Below, one piece after another: positions 1-12,500 of a DNA stretch of 64,000 nt. The DNA lies in assembly GCA_018806985.1 (NCBI GenBank), contig JADANN010000166.1, positions 1-64,000 of the forward strand. Direction: 5' to 3'. The notes under the pieces were generated by a model. That model was not told where the DNA came from and searched no databases. It was given only the letters and a program-made list of their open reading frames with translations. A program made the position numbers and the translations under genes. The DNA is from Angiostrongylus vasorum. Its lineage: Eukaryota > Nematoda > Chromadorea > Rhabditida > Metastrongylidae. Numbering within the stretch: position 1 is the stretch's first letter; each line of letters starts with the position of its first letter.

Positions 1-59
1 CGAGATCGGTCCCCGGTGCTTCCACCTTAGACATAAATGCAATGGCAAGGCTTGGTGCC

Positions 60-375
60 AGTCGTTGTCCCATTCATTTTAGAGAATTAATCAGCACTGC
101 TGATGTATTCTTCGATTTGTACATTTATGAAAACTTCGCTAGATGTTTATGTTTATTTCTTAGAGAGAAACCATGCTGTTAATATAAAATTTAGTCAACA
201 GTAGCCAAAGACCAAACTGACATACAATCTACTCAACCAAACACTTCTATAACCTCAGCAGACAAAACCAAACACATAAATTTCGTTCGTGTAGCTGAAA
301 CAGCTTCTTTTATCACTCAACGTTTTGTTCTTTATAAGCCCTTCAATTCTGTTTAAATCAGCTCCGTAGAGTTTT
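60..375 (-). mobile_element. Penelope-like element 3' fragment
   Basis: This stretch is clearly similar, with many substitutions, to 44885-45200, which is the 3' part of the Penelope-like element of the right palindrome arm, and to the inverted mate at 34620-34940. Shared landmarks include the segment near 170 (ctgttaatataaaa) and the segment near 280 (acacataaatttc). It is a diverged, non-coding 3' piece. The orientation is that of the right-arm copy, which is on the minus strand. Confidence 0.6.
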
Positions 376-384
376 AAATCCTCC

Positions 385-750
385 CAATGGTTTATCACGT
401 CATCATGGCTGGGAGGTGTTCCTGGGTGTCGGGCTGCGATGTACAGTGGAGGGATTCATCCTTCTGGCAATGTCTCCCAAGCTGAGAAAGAGTCCGACGT
501 TTCCATTAGGAAGCTTAGCTAAGAGTAAACCAATACCAAGATCCACCACCGTCCTGGTATCAAAGGCGCATTGTGACAAATCTCCCTCTGATCAACAAGG
601 GATGCGACTGCCTGTGGTGGTGAAGACCTGGGGCTGACTTTGCCCATGATGATCTCAGGATTCCAGAAAACCACAGTGGCTAACCAGCAAACCTCCGAAA
701 AATGGAGATTATGCTGGGGTTCGCATAACCAGTGAGGACAGGACACCCAA
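385..750 (+). repeat. Dispersed repeat family C, copy 1
   Basis: About 365 bp that recurs at 15020-15390 (+) and 50160-50590 (-). All copies start with a catcatggctgggagg-like block and contain a tccaccaccgtcctg block. The frame 416-637 here and the minus frame 50582-50235 translate to similar peptides sharing LAKSKPIP and STTVLVSK. This may reflect simple nucleotide conservation. No known protein domain is recognised. It could be a non-autonomous element or part of a larger unrecognised transposon. Confidence 0.7.
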
Positions 751-2464
751 CAAAAGGAAATCGCTTGCAGCGCCGCACAACATCACATGATGGAAACTGG
801 ATTGCAGCGAGAATTGTCCGGAAGTCCGTAAATTTTAGATCAAATAAGCCTTGCCTTGAAGTACCCCATGACTAAGTCAATGCCACCAAGAATCCGCACA
901 CGCTGGTATCACCTTTATTCACTAGTATGAAAGAGAAGAGCACCTTCGTATAAAAGAGCACCTCGGTAGTGAAATTAAAGCCAGGAAAAAAACCACACCA
1001 TTAGGCACGGAAATGTCGTGAAGACACAGTGGAGAAGATTTTGAAGCAAAAGTCAACATTCTCGCACATGAATCTAATCTCGCACAAGAATCTAAAACTT
1101 CAGCGCGTAAAACTTTCGAATAATTCTGGATATGTTTTAGGAATCTAAAAACGAACACAGACGCTACCCCATCATGTGGGCTCTCTACGATTGGTCTCTC
1201 AACTGAAACTGCACTGGAGAGTTTCCTACATCGTTTTTCGTTTACAAATATCATAGGTAGATCTTTGTGGTCATGTACTACCTTTAGCAAAGGCAATGTT
1301 TGCAAGAGAGATTTTGTCGGATAAATGTAGATAAGACTTAATGCAATGTACAGAAAACGGCGATGTACTTTATAAAGACATAAAAGTGTCAATAAAGCAA
1401 CAAAGTGAACAAGTGGGAAAACAAGAATGTGAAAACAGTAGGAAACTGAAATGATGTCAAGGGTCAAACACCTGGGTGAAGTCAGAGAACGAAGAGACAC
1501 GAGATGAAAAGTGGTGGGAGAAGGCGAAAATAACCTCTTCGCTATTTTCTGGACGACTGTTTTAAGAAAATACGAGGAAGGTGAAAAAGATGGCAAATAG
1601 CTAGGAGAGAAAGTGAGAGAGGGAGAGAGTGTCATCCCGCTTCTTTCAAAACCATGCAACAAGTTTGCATGGAACGAAAACTCTATTCCAATCTTAAATT
1701 GCATTTCGCGCATTTTTGAAAAAACTTTTTACATGTGGTCACATATTTGAGCGTAGCACTTTTTTTCACCGAATGTCCATAGCCCTGGAAGTATCCATTA
1801 TAAACTCATATTTTACAAAAGTACGCTATCCTATATGTTACAGCTACGAAAGAGTTTGGACACGAGACGTGTTCTGAAGAAAATCCATTGACCAACAAAA
1901 CAAAATACAAGATCATCTGTAGATCTATGGAGATAGAATGAAGCAAGGCCACACCATAAGAAAGAAATGAAGAAAACTGATGAAATGGATCACTTCGACA
2001 ACATTGCAGTGGTTCGGTAAACTTTCGAATTGAATGCTTATCAACCCAAAAAATTCACTTAATCAATACCCATTTAATGCGTGTGCTTTCAGGTTCACAT
2101 GTGCCCAGCGATGCTATGAGCAGAAACGATTCTTTTGTTTTCAGGTGATTCTCATTCTTTTTTACTAGGAATTGAAGAAGACTTATTGTCTCTCACGACT
2201 GTTAACAACCTTTTCATATCTACATAACTGGGAAGTTCCTCTAAGTAATTCTTTTGATTATCGAAAACATTATGGGCATTCTGTTGCTGAACCCGTTGGG
2301 AAATATACTTGTTGTGCAAGGTGGACGTATTCTCAGGCTTATTGTTGTTCTATCAATGAATAATGAAATTCGTACCTTTACTACCTGAAGGAAATTTTAA
2401 CTAAACATTTGTGCAGCAATTCTTTAACAGTGGATTACTGTATCATAAATAGTGTATTTTGGGT
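751..2464. other. Unassigned stretch, including a 263-codon minus ORF
   Basis: I see no repeat or conserved gene here. The minus strand is open from 1713 to 922 (263 codons, ATG start), the longest frame in the window. Its + strand is purine-rich (GA runs at 1600-1635), which removes stops from the other strand. The peptide is Ser/Pro/Phe-rich with no domain I recognise, so chance openness is likely, though an unspliced lineage-specific gene cannot be excluded. Confidence 0.3.
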
Positions 2465-2655
2465 AAGTAGCGCAGTGTTAGTGATGCCGTTCATCGCGAG
2501 CATGATGCTGGTTCCATTGCGCACAGAGTTCGTTGAGCTTCTCATCCCTCTATGGCCGAGAAGTTAGTACCAAACTTGTCTGGGAGCAGTTTGACCCCTG
2601 CAAACCAAGTGAAAGCGCTCTACTCCGGCTATCTTAGGTCTCCAGAAATAACGAA
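2465..2655 (+). mobile_element. SINE-2 family, 5' part
   Basis: A truncated copy of the tRNA-derived SINE best seen at 53494. The head (gtgatgccgttcatcgcgag) is followed by the core block ending acttgtctgggag near 2585, then a partial body. It lies directly upstream of an RTE element. Confidence 0.65.
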
Positions 2656-2699
2656 TTTGAATCGGTAGGCCACCACGTCACGGACCTCCTTCATATGAG

Positions 2700-5600
2700 G
2701 GATCTCGAGCCGGTTAGTCGCGAGGCTACGTGGCGCGTCCCCAGGTGGCGGATAGGGGGGTTAATCGCGGACGAAAAGCGACCTTTACTTCCTTGAGACG
2801 CAGATGGATCCAGGAGATGGACTCCCTGTTTCTGCTGCGTCGATTTGGCACATACTTTCTGCATTTACGAGGCGTATTCATGCATGCGTGTGTGGGTGCC
2901 TTCTCGCTTATGCGGATTGTTTTCTACGAGTCAATTTGGCCAAAAGCCCGCAATCAAGTGACAGGGAAGTATATGGGAGGCGGTTAGGAGTCGCCTCCAA
3001 CAAATAAGCTCCATGTCCACTCTGGCAGAGCCTGGCAAGCTAACCGTGAGTATACCCAGCCCCACGTTCAGGGGCCCAGCAAGCTATACGTGGGTATCAA
3101 AACTGCTAAACACACTAAGAAAAAACGGATCTCATTCCCCTGACCCCGAAAAGAGCCCCCAATTTCGCAGCGTTGGGTAGGACGAGTACGGAGAGGCTGC
3201 TAAAATCTCAGGGCCAATGGAAGCTGCATGGATCACGAAGAACTATGGTGTCGATCTGTACCTACAATGCACGTACGCTTACATCCGAGTCCTCGGTAGA
3301 AGACTTGCTCATACAAGCAAAAAAGGATAAGGTACGACGTCATCGGCCTGGGCGAGACGAGACGACGCCACCCATTCAACGCCGCCTATGAAACTAGAGA
3401 AGAAGTGTTCCTCGGAACATGCGACAGTAGAGGAGTCGGCGGCGTCGGCGTTCTCGTCAACACGAGTTTGTCCATGAACATCGATTCATTCAAACAGCTT
3501 ACAACCCGAATCGGACGTTTACGATTAAAAAGATGTGGACCAATACCGGCTTTGACAATCTTCGTCGTTTACGCGCCGACATCAAACTATGACAAAGAAG
3601 AAGTCCAAGCATTCTATATGGACTTGGAGAAGTTCTACAGAGAAGACCACACATTCTCATGGTCATCATTGGAGATTTCAACGCCAAGACTGGACCAAGA
3701 AGAACGTCTGAAGAACGTCACATTGGGACTAACGGATTAGAATGGAACGAACATAGTGAGCGGCTGTATAAGTTTATCATGGCGACCAAGACCATCCATG
3801 GTAACTCGCAATTCCAGAAGCCCCGCCCCCTCAACGCTGGACGTGGGAGTTTCCCAATGGAGAGTACCATAACGAAATAGACCACATCATAGTAAACAGA
3901 AGGTCTTGCCTAACCGATGTCGCTGTTGTCCCAAAATTCTACACGGGATCAGACCGCCGTCTCCTTCGTGCAAGATTCTATTTCTCGCGGAAAGGAGAAA
4001 AAGCCGCTAAATTCATAAACCGAAGTCCCAGAACCGCAGCAAACTGGGACTTATTCATTTCATTAGTCGGCTGTTGGGAAGATGCCATTGTCGATAACAT
4101 CGACGAGGAATACGATCGGCTCATTCAACATGCTCACGTTAGCGCAATGAAAGCCGAGAGTTCGAAAGACACCAGGAGACGTCTGTCTCCAGAAACATTC
4201 GAGTTGATACGCCAGCGTGGGATCGCACGAGCTGCAGGCAACCGTGAACTAACGTCCGAACTTGCAAACCAGTGCAGGCAGGCGATGAAAGAAGATCTTA
4301 AAGAGAGAGGAGCAGCAGTAGTGGTCGAAGCTGTAGAGGCTGGGAAAAGCATTCGCAAAGCCCACTAAAGCTGCTTTAATTACAAGACCAAGATGATTGC
4401 AGTCCGACGCCTAAACGGAACACGTACAGCGTTCAGAAAGCCAATTGAGAAAATTATATACGAATACTACTCGGAACTCTTCGATAGCCACGTCCACCTT
4501 CCGTCATATGAAATAAAGGAGGATGGATATATCGTATCACCGGTTCTCAGTCCCAAGATCCTACATGCTATTTCGTCGGTAATGAATCGAACATCACCAG
4601 GTCCGGACAGGATAAGACCAGAACATCTGAAGGACCTTCCGCCAGTTCTCATAAACACATTGGCTTGGCTCTTCACACGTTACCTTTCCGAATGCAAGGT
4701 CCCTACCCACTGGAAGACCAGCAAGACCGTGTTATTGTTCAAGAAGGGTGACCTACACGATATCGGCAACTATCGTCCAATCTGCTTACTGTCTGTCGTC
4801 TACAAACTTTTCACTTGAGTCATCCTAAACAGGATTGACAGAACACTGGACGAAGGACAGCCATGTGAGCAAGCAGGGTTTCGAAGAAGATTTAGTACGT
4901 TGGACCACATCCACACGGTAACAAGGCTCATTGAAGTTTCGCGAGAGTACAAAAGACCGCTCTGTCTCGCCTTCATCGATTTACAAAAGCCTTTGATTCA
5001 GTCGAGATAGACGCAGTCTTGGAAGCCCTGGATAGTCAAGGAGTCCCTAGTCAATACATAAAGATTTTTCGTGAGCTGTACAAAAATTTCACAACCAAGG
5101 TATCACCATTCTACGACGATGTTATCATTGACGTCAAAAAGAGGGGGCTAGGCAAGGCGATTCCATCTCGCCAAAATTATTTACCGCCACCCTCCAGAAC
5201 GTCATACGAACATTGGAATGGGATAATATGCGAGTGAAAATCGATGGTCGGCAGTTACACCATCTTCGCTTTGCTGATGACATCGTCCTTATAACACCAA
5301 ACATTAGCCAAGCGGAACGAATGCTTACCGACTTTGACAAAGCCTGTGGAAAAATTGGTCTTCAAATAAATCTCACAAAAACGACGTTCATGGTTTGGCA
5401 TGCCCCCATTCATGCTCAACGGAACGATTATCTCCGAATGCTCCAGTTATATCTATCTAGGTCGGGAAATCAATATGATGAACGACCTAGCTCTAGAGCT
5501 GAGCAGAAGGAAACGAGCGGCTTGGGGATTCTTTCAAGAGCATCGAGGATGTAGTGAAGAGAACAAGGAACACCTGACTCCGTGCCTACATTTTCGACTC

Positions 5601-6097
5601 AACGGTACTTCCTGCCTTAACGTATAGGTCAGAAACTTGGTCGCTGCGTAAGCAGTATGAAAGGTCACTTAGCGTTGAACATTGAACACGCGGTCGAAAG
5701 GGCGATGCTAGGAGTATCCCGTTCCACACAAGTAAGGGAAGGGGATCCGGAGCTCCGATCTCCGTCGACGATCAAAAAATCAAAGATGCCGTTTTGTACG
5801 CCAAACAGTCGAAGATAAAGAGGGCCGGACACGTAATGCATATGAATGACAACCGATGGACAAGAGCCGTTAGTGACTGGATTCCTCGGGATGTCAAACG
5901 TACTGCAAGAAGACCACCGATCCGATGGTCAGAGTTCTTCACAAAGAGCCTAGAAGAAAGATATGATGCTCGACGAGTCCCTAGAGCGAGCAGAACCCAC
6001 TGGGCTACTCTTGCACGCGACAGGGAAAAATGGAAGACTTACTGGCGCCCGCTCAAATCACTCGACGATCAACGGGACTACAGGTGACATGTACAGG
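2700..6097 (+). mobile_element. RTE-type non-LTR retrotransposon, copy A, near full length, degenerate
   Basis: A 5' leader (about 2700-3170) precedes an endonuclease/reverse-transcriptase ORF broken by several frameshifts and two in-frame stops (4366 and 4816). The apurinic-type endonuclease shows NARTL (3265), VVYAPTS (3568) and GDFNAK (3668). The catalytic SDH triplet near 3950 reads SDR. The RT shows the PGPDRI and NYRPI blocks (4600 and 4765), FIDL at 4972, a frameshift in RT motif A at about 4985, and FADD at 5270-5281. The C-terminal region (RWAGH-like, RWSEFF, YWRPL) ends at 6087. The order endonuclease then RT with a short 3' tail is that of RTE elements common in hookworms. The copy is inactive. 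Confidence 0.9.
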
Positions 6098-6225
6098 CTA
6101 CAGGCCACCACGAGTCATTGTGAAAGGCCAGATATGCGTTCAATCACCTCCAGCGACACTTAATGAAGTCGAATGCATGGCGCATCCCTCAGGCATTGGT
6201 CAAGGCTGAGAGCTTTAGAGAACTT
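6098..6225 (+). mobile_element. SINE-1 3' part abutting the RTE 3' end
   Basis: Begins at gccaccacgagtcattg and runs through the SINE-1 tail (gaagtcgaatgcatggcgc, then a gagagc block). The head and core are missing. It joins the RTE copy directly, either a truncated insertion at the RTE terminus or a template-switch product. Confidence 0.75.
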
Positions 6226-8495
6226 TAACACCATTCCGGTGAACTTTAAATATGTTTCTGTGGATTTAGAAACATTCTACAGGTATTCCGTTCCTCTTTT
6301 TTACAGTTTCTTACCGCTTCTCGCCGTGTAGTTGGCTTATTACTTGCGTTTTGTTACGTGTCAGCACACCCTCCTTCTGAAGTTGGTGTATAATTTGAAA
6401 TTATCTGTATGTTTTCGTTTATTTTATATACTGCTGGTTGGGAATTTGTTTTCACTAGTTTGTCGAGAAAGCCGTGTCAAAGCGTCCCCAGTCATCATCA
6501 CATCCATTTACCAGGTTTGTGAGAATCGAAGGGATATTTACTAGTTGGCAACTAGTGCGCTTCCGGGGCAATTACAATTATTATCATGAGTTTACATTTG
6601 GCTGGGCTTCTGAACGGAACAGTAATACTCTACAGTTTCCAATCTCTGAAAACAGTTCTAATTAATGAGGGACTACGAGAGCGGGCATTCTCTTTGCACA
6701 TCATAAGCGAATACAACCTGCTGTACAACTCTCAGTCGTGCCGAGGATAATTATTGACTTTGTAGATGGCTACCTGAATCAATCAGTGACATAAGAGATT
6801 GGAAATATCACTAGAATCTATCAATATCTTGGTTTATTGATAACCTTACACTAGTTTGTCACAGAACTATATTGTGCTCAAAGTCTGGGTGTTTACGCCA
6901 TCTTCGGAATCGTGATGATCCAAGTCAAATGTATAGATCAGTTGTTCCTTGTGATATGGGTTTTCTTAATCGTTGCATAGGGACGAATCGGGTATAGGGG
7001 CCCACCGCAGGAATTAAGTGGCGTGGTCACTGTTATTCAAATTCTGTCATCCTGCTCTGCCGTTCTACAGCTTACCTTACCTTATCGGAAAGCAATAGTA
7101 TCATGTATTGGTATTGATAAACTGCGGAAACTGATGACAAGGAACTCGACATGTTTTTCTTTGTGAAAAGAATCGTCTTTACCAGGGAACACTGTCACGA
7201 TGTTATGTGACATACAACCACGAGGTCAGTGAGATATGAGCACAACCCCCAACGTCAGATGGGCTTCGAACCCACAATTACCCCTACTGGGAGCTCAAGT
7301 GCTATCCATCACACCAAGCCAGCCCTTTGCTTTGCCCTTCTCTAAGTCAGTTTTTCACTCTAACGGTGCATTCAGCAAGAGGACGACTAGGAACAGCATT
7401 ACTAGCATTACTGAATAAGTCGGTCTGGACTGGAAACCGGTTCATGCCCTAAACGATTCTCGCCGTTTCATGTTCAGTGCAATCCAGTCCAATTCATGAA
7501 CATCGATTTTTTTGCAGTTTCCATGACGCTTTCAAACTGAAGTAGAAGTGGCCACCAATTTTTTTCCTCGCAAAAAAAAAGGTCTTAGTGAAAAAAAATT
7601 CCGTACATCATCATACTGTTCGTCCAGGAATGTCTCTCTACAGTTCGGCACCATTTTTGCAAAATCAACGCTAATTGCTTTTTGCTTTTGTTTCTGAATT
7701 TCTATGCCACAGACTCCGTTTCAGAATGATAAAGATTGTTCCCGTCCGAGTTCATTCACGTAACTCTCTTACCACTAGAACCAACCGCTCATTCACTTAA
7801 CTCTGTCAGTAATGAAACTAGTCTACATCATACTCATTAAATAACTCACATGGAGTACTAATAAATAGGGCTAAATCAAATACATATCCATAAATTGGGA
7901 GTGCTTTATAAAGTCTAATAATCAAGTAGCATCTAAAATATTTCCATACACTTTGTTGGCTTTCTTCTATGGAATACAAAAAGGGAGGCATTTGGACAAT
8001 CTTATTGGAAGCCATCGATCAATAACTATAATACCTTGCATGTCCACTTTCGAGTCACTAAAACACTTATTAAATATCAGAAAAAGAAGGGCACACTGAG
8101 ATAGTTGTTCCTAGAAAGGAATCCTGTGGTAGAAATCATATAGTAGAAATAGCTCCTAAAAAATATCTGGGAATCATTGTTTTCTGTAGTAAAGAACCAA
8201 ACAAACGTTTGTGCTTCTTTTCGTTCTTCAATTATTTTTTGTGTTCCATGATTTCAGTGATTGATACCACTGGTTCTTCAAGAGGGAGTTTCCTACATAG
8301 TATCTGGTAGTGATCAACGTTTTCTTGACATATTGGTAACAATGCAGGTCATATATGGCTCACAGCTCACTTGTTCTATTTTTTGACCATTAGCTCATTT
8401 CTGTTGCTATGTCTGTAATACTGTACTTATCGGTTTACGATTATTATTATGATGACTATGACTTTCCATTTATATTTTTATTATTGTTTTTACAA
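6226..8495. other. Non-coding stretch between RTE copies
   Basis: No conserved protein motif, splice-linked exon set or long repeat was recognised here apart from a tRNA-like relic at 7250-7335. Confidence 0.5.
7250..7335 (-). repeat. tRNA-like relic (SINE-3 head)
   Basis: On the minus strand this shows an A-box-like ggtgtgatggatagcact and a B-box-like gggttcgaagcccatc. A homologous block with the same gagctc spacing lies at 50996-51075 (+). No acceptor stem pairs well, so it is more likely a tRNA-derived SINE head than a working tRNA gene. Confidence 0.5.
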
Positions 8496-8499
8496 AAAT

Positions 8500-9300
8500 A
8501 CTCACATCGACATCAAAAGAGGAGTTGGGCAAGGCGATACCATCTCGCCAACATTATTTACCGTCACCCTCCAGGACGTCATACAAACATTGGAATGGGA
8601 TAACATGGGAGTGAAAATAGATGGTCGGCAACTACACGATCTTCGTTTTGCCAGTGATATCCTTCTTATAACACCAAGCATTAGCCAAGCGGAACGATTG
8701 CTTGGCGACTCTGAAATAGCCTGGTAGGAAAATCAAATGATTAACAACTTAGCCCCAGAGTTGAAAACGGTTTAGGAAGCTTTCAAAAGCATCGACGATA
8801 TAGTGAAGAGAACAAGGAACACCCGACTCCTTGCCCACCATTTCCACTTAACGGTACTTCCTGCCCTTAGGTATGCGTCAGAAACCTCGTCGCTGCGTAA
8901 GCTGGATGAAAGACCATTCAGCTTTATCGAACGCACAGTCGAAAGGACGACACTAAGAGTATCCGGTGTCACACAAGCAAGGGAAGGAATCCTGTATCAA
9001 CGATCAAAAATCGAAGATGCCGTTCTCTACGCCAAACTGTGGAAGATAAGGTGTGCCGAACAGGTAATGCGTATGAACGACAACGGGTGAACAAGAGCCG
9101 TCAGTGAGTGGTTGTCAAACCTATTGCAGGAAGACCACCGACGCGATGGTTAGAGCTCTTCATGAAAAGCGTAGAAGAAAGCCAGCAGAGCTCACTGTGC
9201 TACTCTTGCACGCGACACGGTAGAATGGAAGATTTACAGACGCCCTGATTTAGCTCGAGTCACCCAACGATTGACGGGACTACAGGAACAGGAGTAGGGA
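8500..9300 (+). mobile_element. RTE element, 5'-truncated copy C
   Basis: Starts inside the RT domain at the DIKRG block (8510) and keeps the GQGDTI-like and TLEWDNMG segments. The catalytic FADD is changed to FASD (8647-8658). The C-terminal domain is present but frameshifted, and the copy ends at gggactacaggaacagg with no clear tail repeat. 5' truncation is typical of target-primed insertion. Confidence 0.85.
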
Positions 9301-9565
9301 TTATTATTACAGTTTATGATTATTTACTGTGTTATTTTTTCAAATAAGTTTCGAAGGATAAAAGTAGGAGGTGAAATCAAATAAAATTTGAAAGAAACCT
9401 CAATGTGTCAAACAAGCGATAGTTGCGTGGTTCACGAGGAACTTGTAAACACAACGTACTGTTTCCACATAAAGGCCGTATTTTAAATCATTCTAGAATT
9501 TCTGCCTTTTATTTCATGCTTTTATACTTCAGTACTATGTTCTTGTAGTATAGATATGTTCCAGA

Positions 9566-12500
9566 ATGACAACTAGTAACATATCAGCGTCACAACCTGA
9601 AGAACTGTGCTTCGTTTGTCAGGACATCTCGACTGGGTATCACTACGGTGTACCGTCGTGTAATGGATGGTGATTTGTTAGCCATTATTTTTCGTGAAGG
9701 CTGTTTTGACTGGGTGTTTAGAAACGAATTACGCTATATTTCTCGACATAATTGTGCTATTCAATCGATAACGTTGATCGATTTGTTTATGTTCGAAAAA
9801 TTTGCTGTATTCGTTTTAATATTTCCACTGTTTGAACCGAAAATCTGGCATATCATTCTTGATCCAATCGATCAACATGTCTTACAATAGCGATACTTCA
9901 GATCCAGTATGAAACTTGTTGGATTTTGAACTCTTTTTATATTTTTCCATTTTAATATATCTATGAAGGCTTATTAGGGAGAGGTAAGTGCAGTGACAGT
10001 GATGGCGATCATCAAGAGTACGGTGCTGGTTCGACCTCGCCCGAGTACATTAAGCTTCTCACTCCTTTGGGCTCAGGAAATGAACACCAGACTTGTTTAG
10101 AAACAGTTCAACCCCCTACAGTACAAGTGGGAATGCACTAATCCAGCTATCCCAGGAATCTGGGAGAATGGATTCCACCAGCATTCAACAAAACAGAGAA
10201 GGCAGCAATTTTCAAGCAACAGCCAAACCCGCACAGGAAAAGTTTGAAAACTTTCGTGGATGGTAGATTGTTGGAAACGAGTTGAGTGCAAGAAATGGCG
10301 GAATCTGCACAGTTGATGTGAAGATGGTTCATGTGAAAAAATAGGAACTATTCTGGTTTTTTTATATCATACTCAATAGGTGAGGTAGGGTAATCAACGG
10401 AATCGTTGCCGTTCGTCGTTGAAGAATCCTAGTGACGATGCAGCGATGAGCTTCTGATCTTAACGGCAAGCGAATACCCGTTTTGAAGACATTGGTGCTC
10501 CATGCAAATAATTCATGGAATTCTAGCGAAAGCCAACTTTGATCAGTAATCAACATGTCAGTGAGGAAACAAGTCGACACGTTTTGCAGTTATCGAGTCA
10601 AACCAACCCATTATCTCGGCTATCACGGACAACACTGGATGACATGAAAAGGAATGGAAGAAGTTCCTAAGTCCCGAACGTTATGTTATGACGAGTCCAA
10701 TGTTTAACTAAACGTTTACCTACTTCACTGAGTTCTTCATGATTTCATGTTCTCTTAACGTTCTTCCTTCCCTCTTCTCATCCCGCCCTTTCGAAGCGGT
10801 TCGAAAAAATTGGTAAAACTCATAATTGCGCGATGTCACGGAAATTTTTAGTAAAGGGTGAAAGGTTTTCTTGGTTAAGTGCGTCAAGGCCAGATTGTTA
10901 ATTTTGTTTAACTGAAAGCATGACTTTGCTGGTAATTAAAAAATCCCATGCATTTGATTAATTAATTTCAGTACTTTACGTACAAAACTTATGTGGCCAA
11001 CGTTTATGCTTTACATTTAAGCAAGACGTTCTTCCGACGAACGATCATGAAAAATCGAATTTTTATATGTCAGAACGCAGGGTGCTGTCCCGTCGACAAG
11101 AGTAAGCATAGTTTTTTCGCTGAGTTATGAATTAGTTGTCTGAGGATGTTGAATTCATTTTACTCTCACTGAAGGTATTCGATGTGCCTGCCGTCATTGT
11201 CGATTTGAAAAGTGCATACAGGTTGGAATGGACAGGAATGGTTAGTATCATAGTGCTCACTTGTTTCAAGCCTATAAATTCATCTTTCTTTTGGGTTCTT
11301 TTTTTATCTAACAACACGTTAGCTATCCAACAAAATCGTGATCCGATCGGCTACACGAAACGAACACGACGGTATCCACGAATTCGACGGTTCGAAAGCT
11401 CTGAAGAATGTCCTCCAAGGAGCAAAGTTCTCGTGAGTTTCCATAATTTTTTTATCCTGATATGTGAGTGACACGTCTTCATGACTTTTGAGAATCCAAA
11501 GGCAATTCGCATCTCAATATGGTTTCGTGAGGTAGGTATTTTGAGGTCATCATTACGCAGAATGGGGTCGCCAGCCCTTAAGGATCAGAAGTGGATTTGA
11601 CATCTTGCGACTAAATATCTTCCAGGACAACTGCAATTCTCTAATAGGTTTACCCTTGATTGGATTTCCTGATTCCTAATTTTCCTCACCCCGCTGGGGT
11701 AAGAGGCTTGGCGAGCTCAGAGTGGCGTCGGATCTCAATTGCACTGGTGGTGAATGGCATCATTACGACTTAATTAACCGCATTCTGTGCTCTTTTATAG
11801 TGAACAGTGTTATTCTTGTACATCCACAAGTTAATTCTGCTGCTTTTTGTGCATATCGCATGGAATACCCTAATGTTGACTTAGAGAGTTACATTGTCAA
11901 AGGTCTTAAACCCAGTGAAGTTGATTTATTAAAGTACTTTAACACAACGATTAGTTGAAATTTTACTGGATTACTATTGAACGAACCATCACTACTAACA
12001 AATCCTAGTTTTCAGACTTCGGCCGACTCTACCGAAGACGCATTTTTGATGTATTTGATTCGTATCGAGCAACTGGCCCAAATCTTACGATTAAGTCAGT
12101 TCACTTCCACCAATAACCTTATTGGTGCCGTCAGCGCACCGTGCCTTCTATTCGATGAACAATTCATGGCGAGTAACTCACAGGTGGTGCGTTCTGTTCC
12201 TTTTCCGTTTAAAACACGGACTTTTTTAGAAGGGTTTTTTTTTGGCACGTAAAGAAATCAAATCGTCATTCCGTATCTTTGTGAGGCCCCCATTCCAAAA
12301 TCGACCATGCATACATTGCAAACCTCCATGTATTTGTTTTTAAGCGGAATAATCAAGTCTTACTGCCATTTTACGTCTATCTAAGTTCAATCATAAGTGA
12401 TCGTATTGGATTTACTCAACAGGATTTGTTACGATCATATAACTAGTCACCAATTTATCAGAATGGGGAACCAATCCGATAGGCAGTGGAGTGTTTTTGA

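Noticed and set aside
11722..11958. 78-codon + frame inside the receptor gene as an extra exon
   Set aside because: Exons ending at 11432 and starting at 12016 already join in phase, and the frame has no suitable splice sites.
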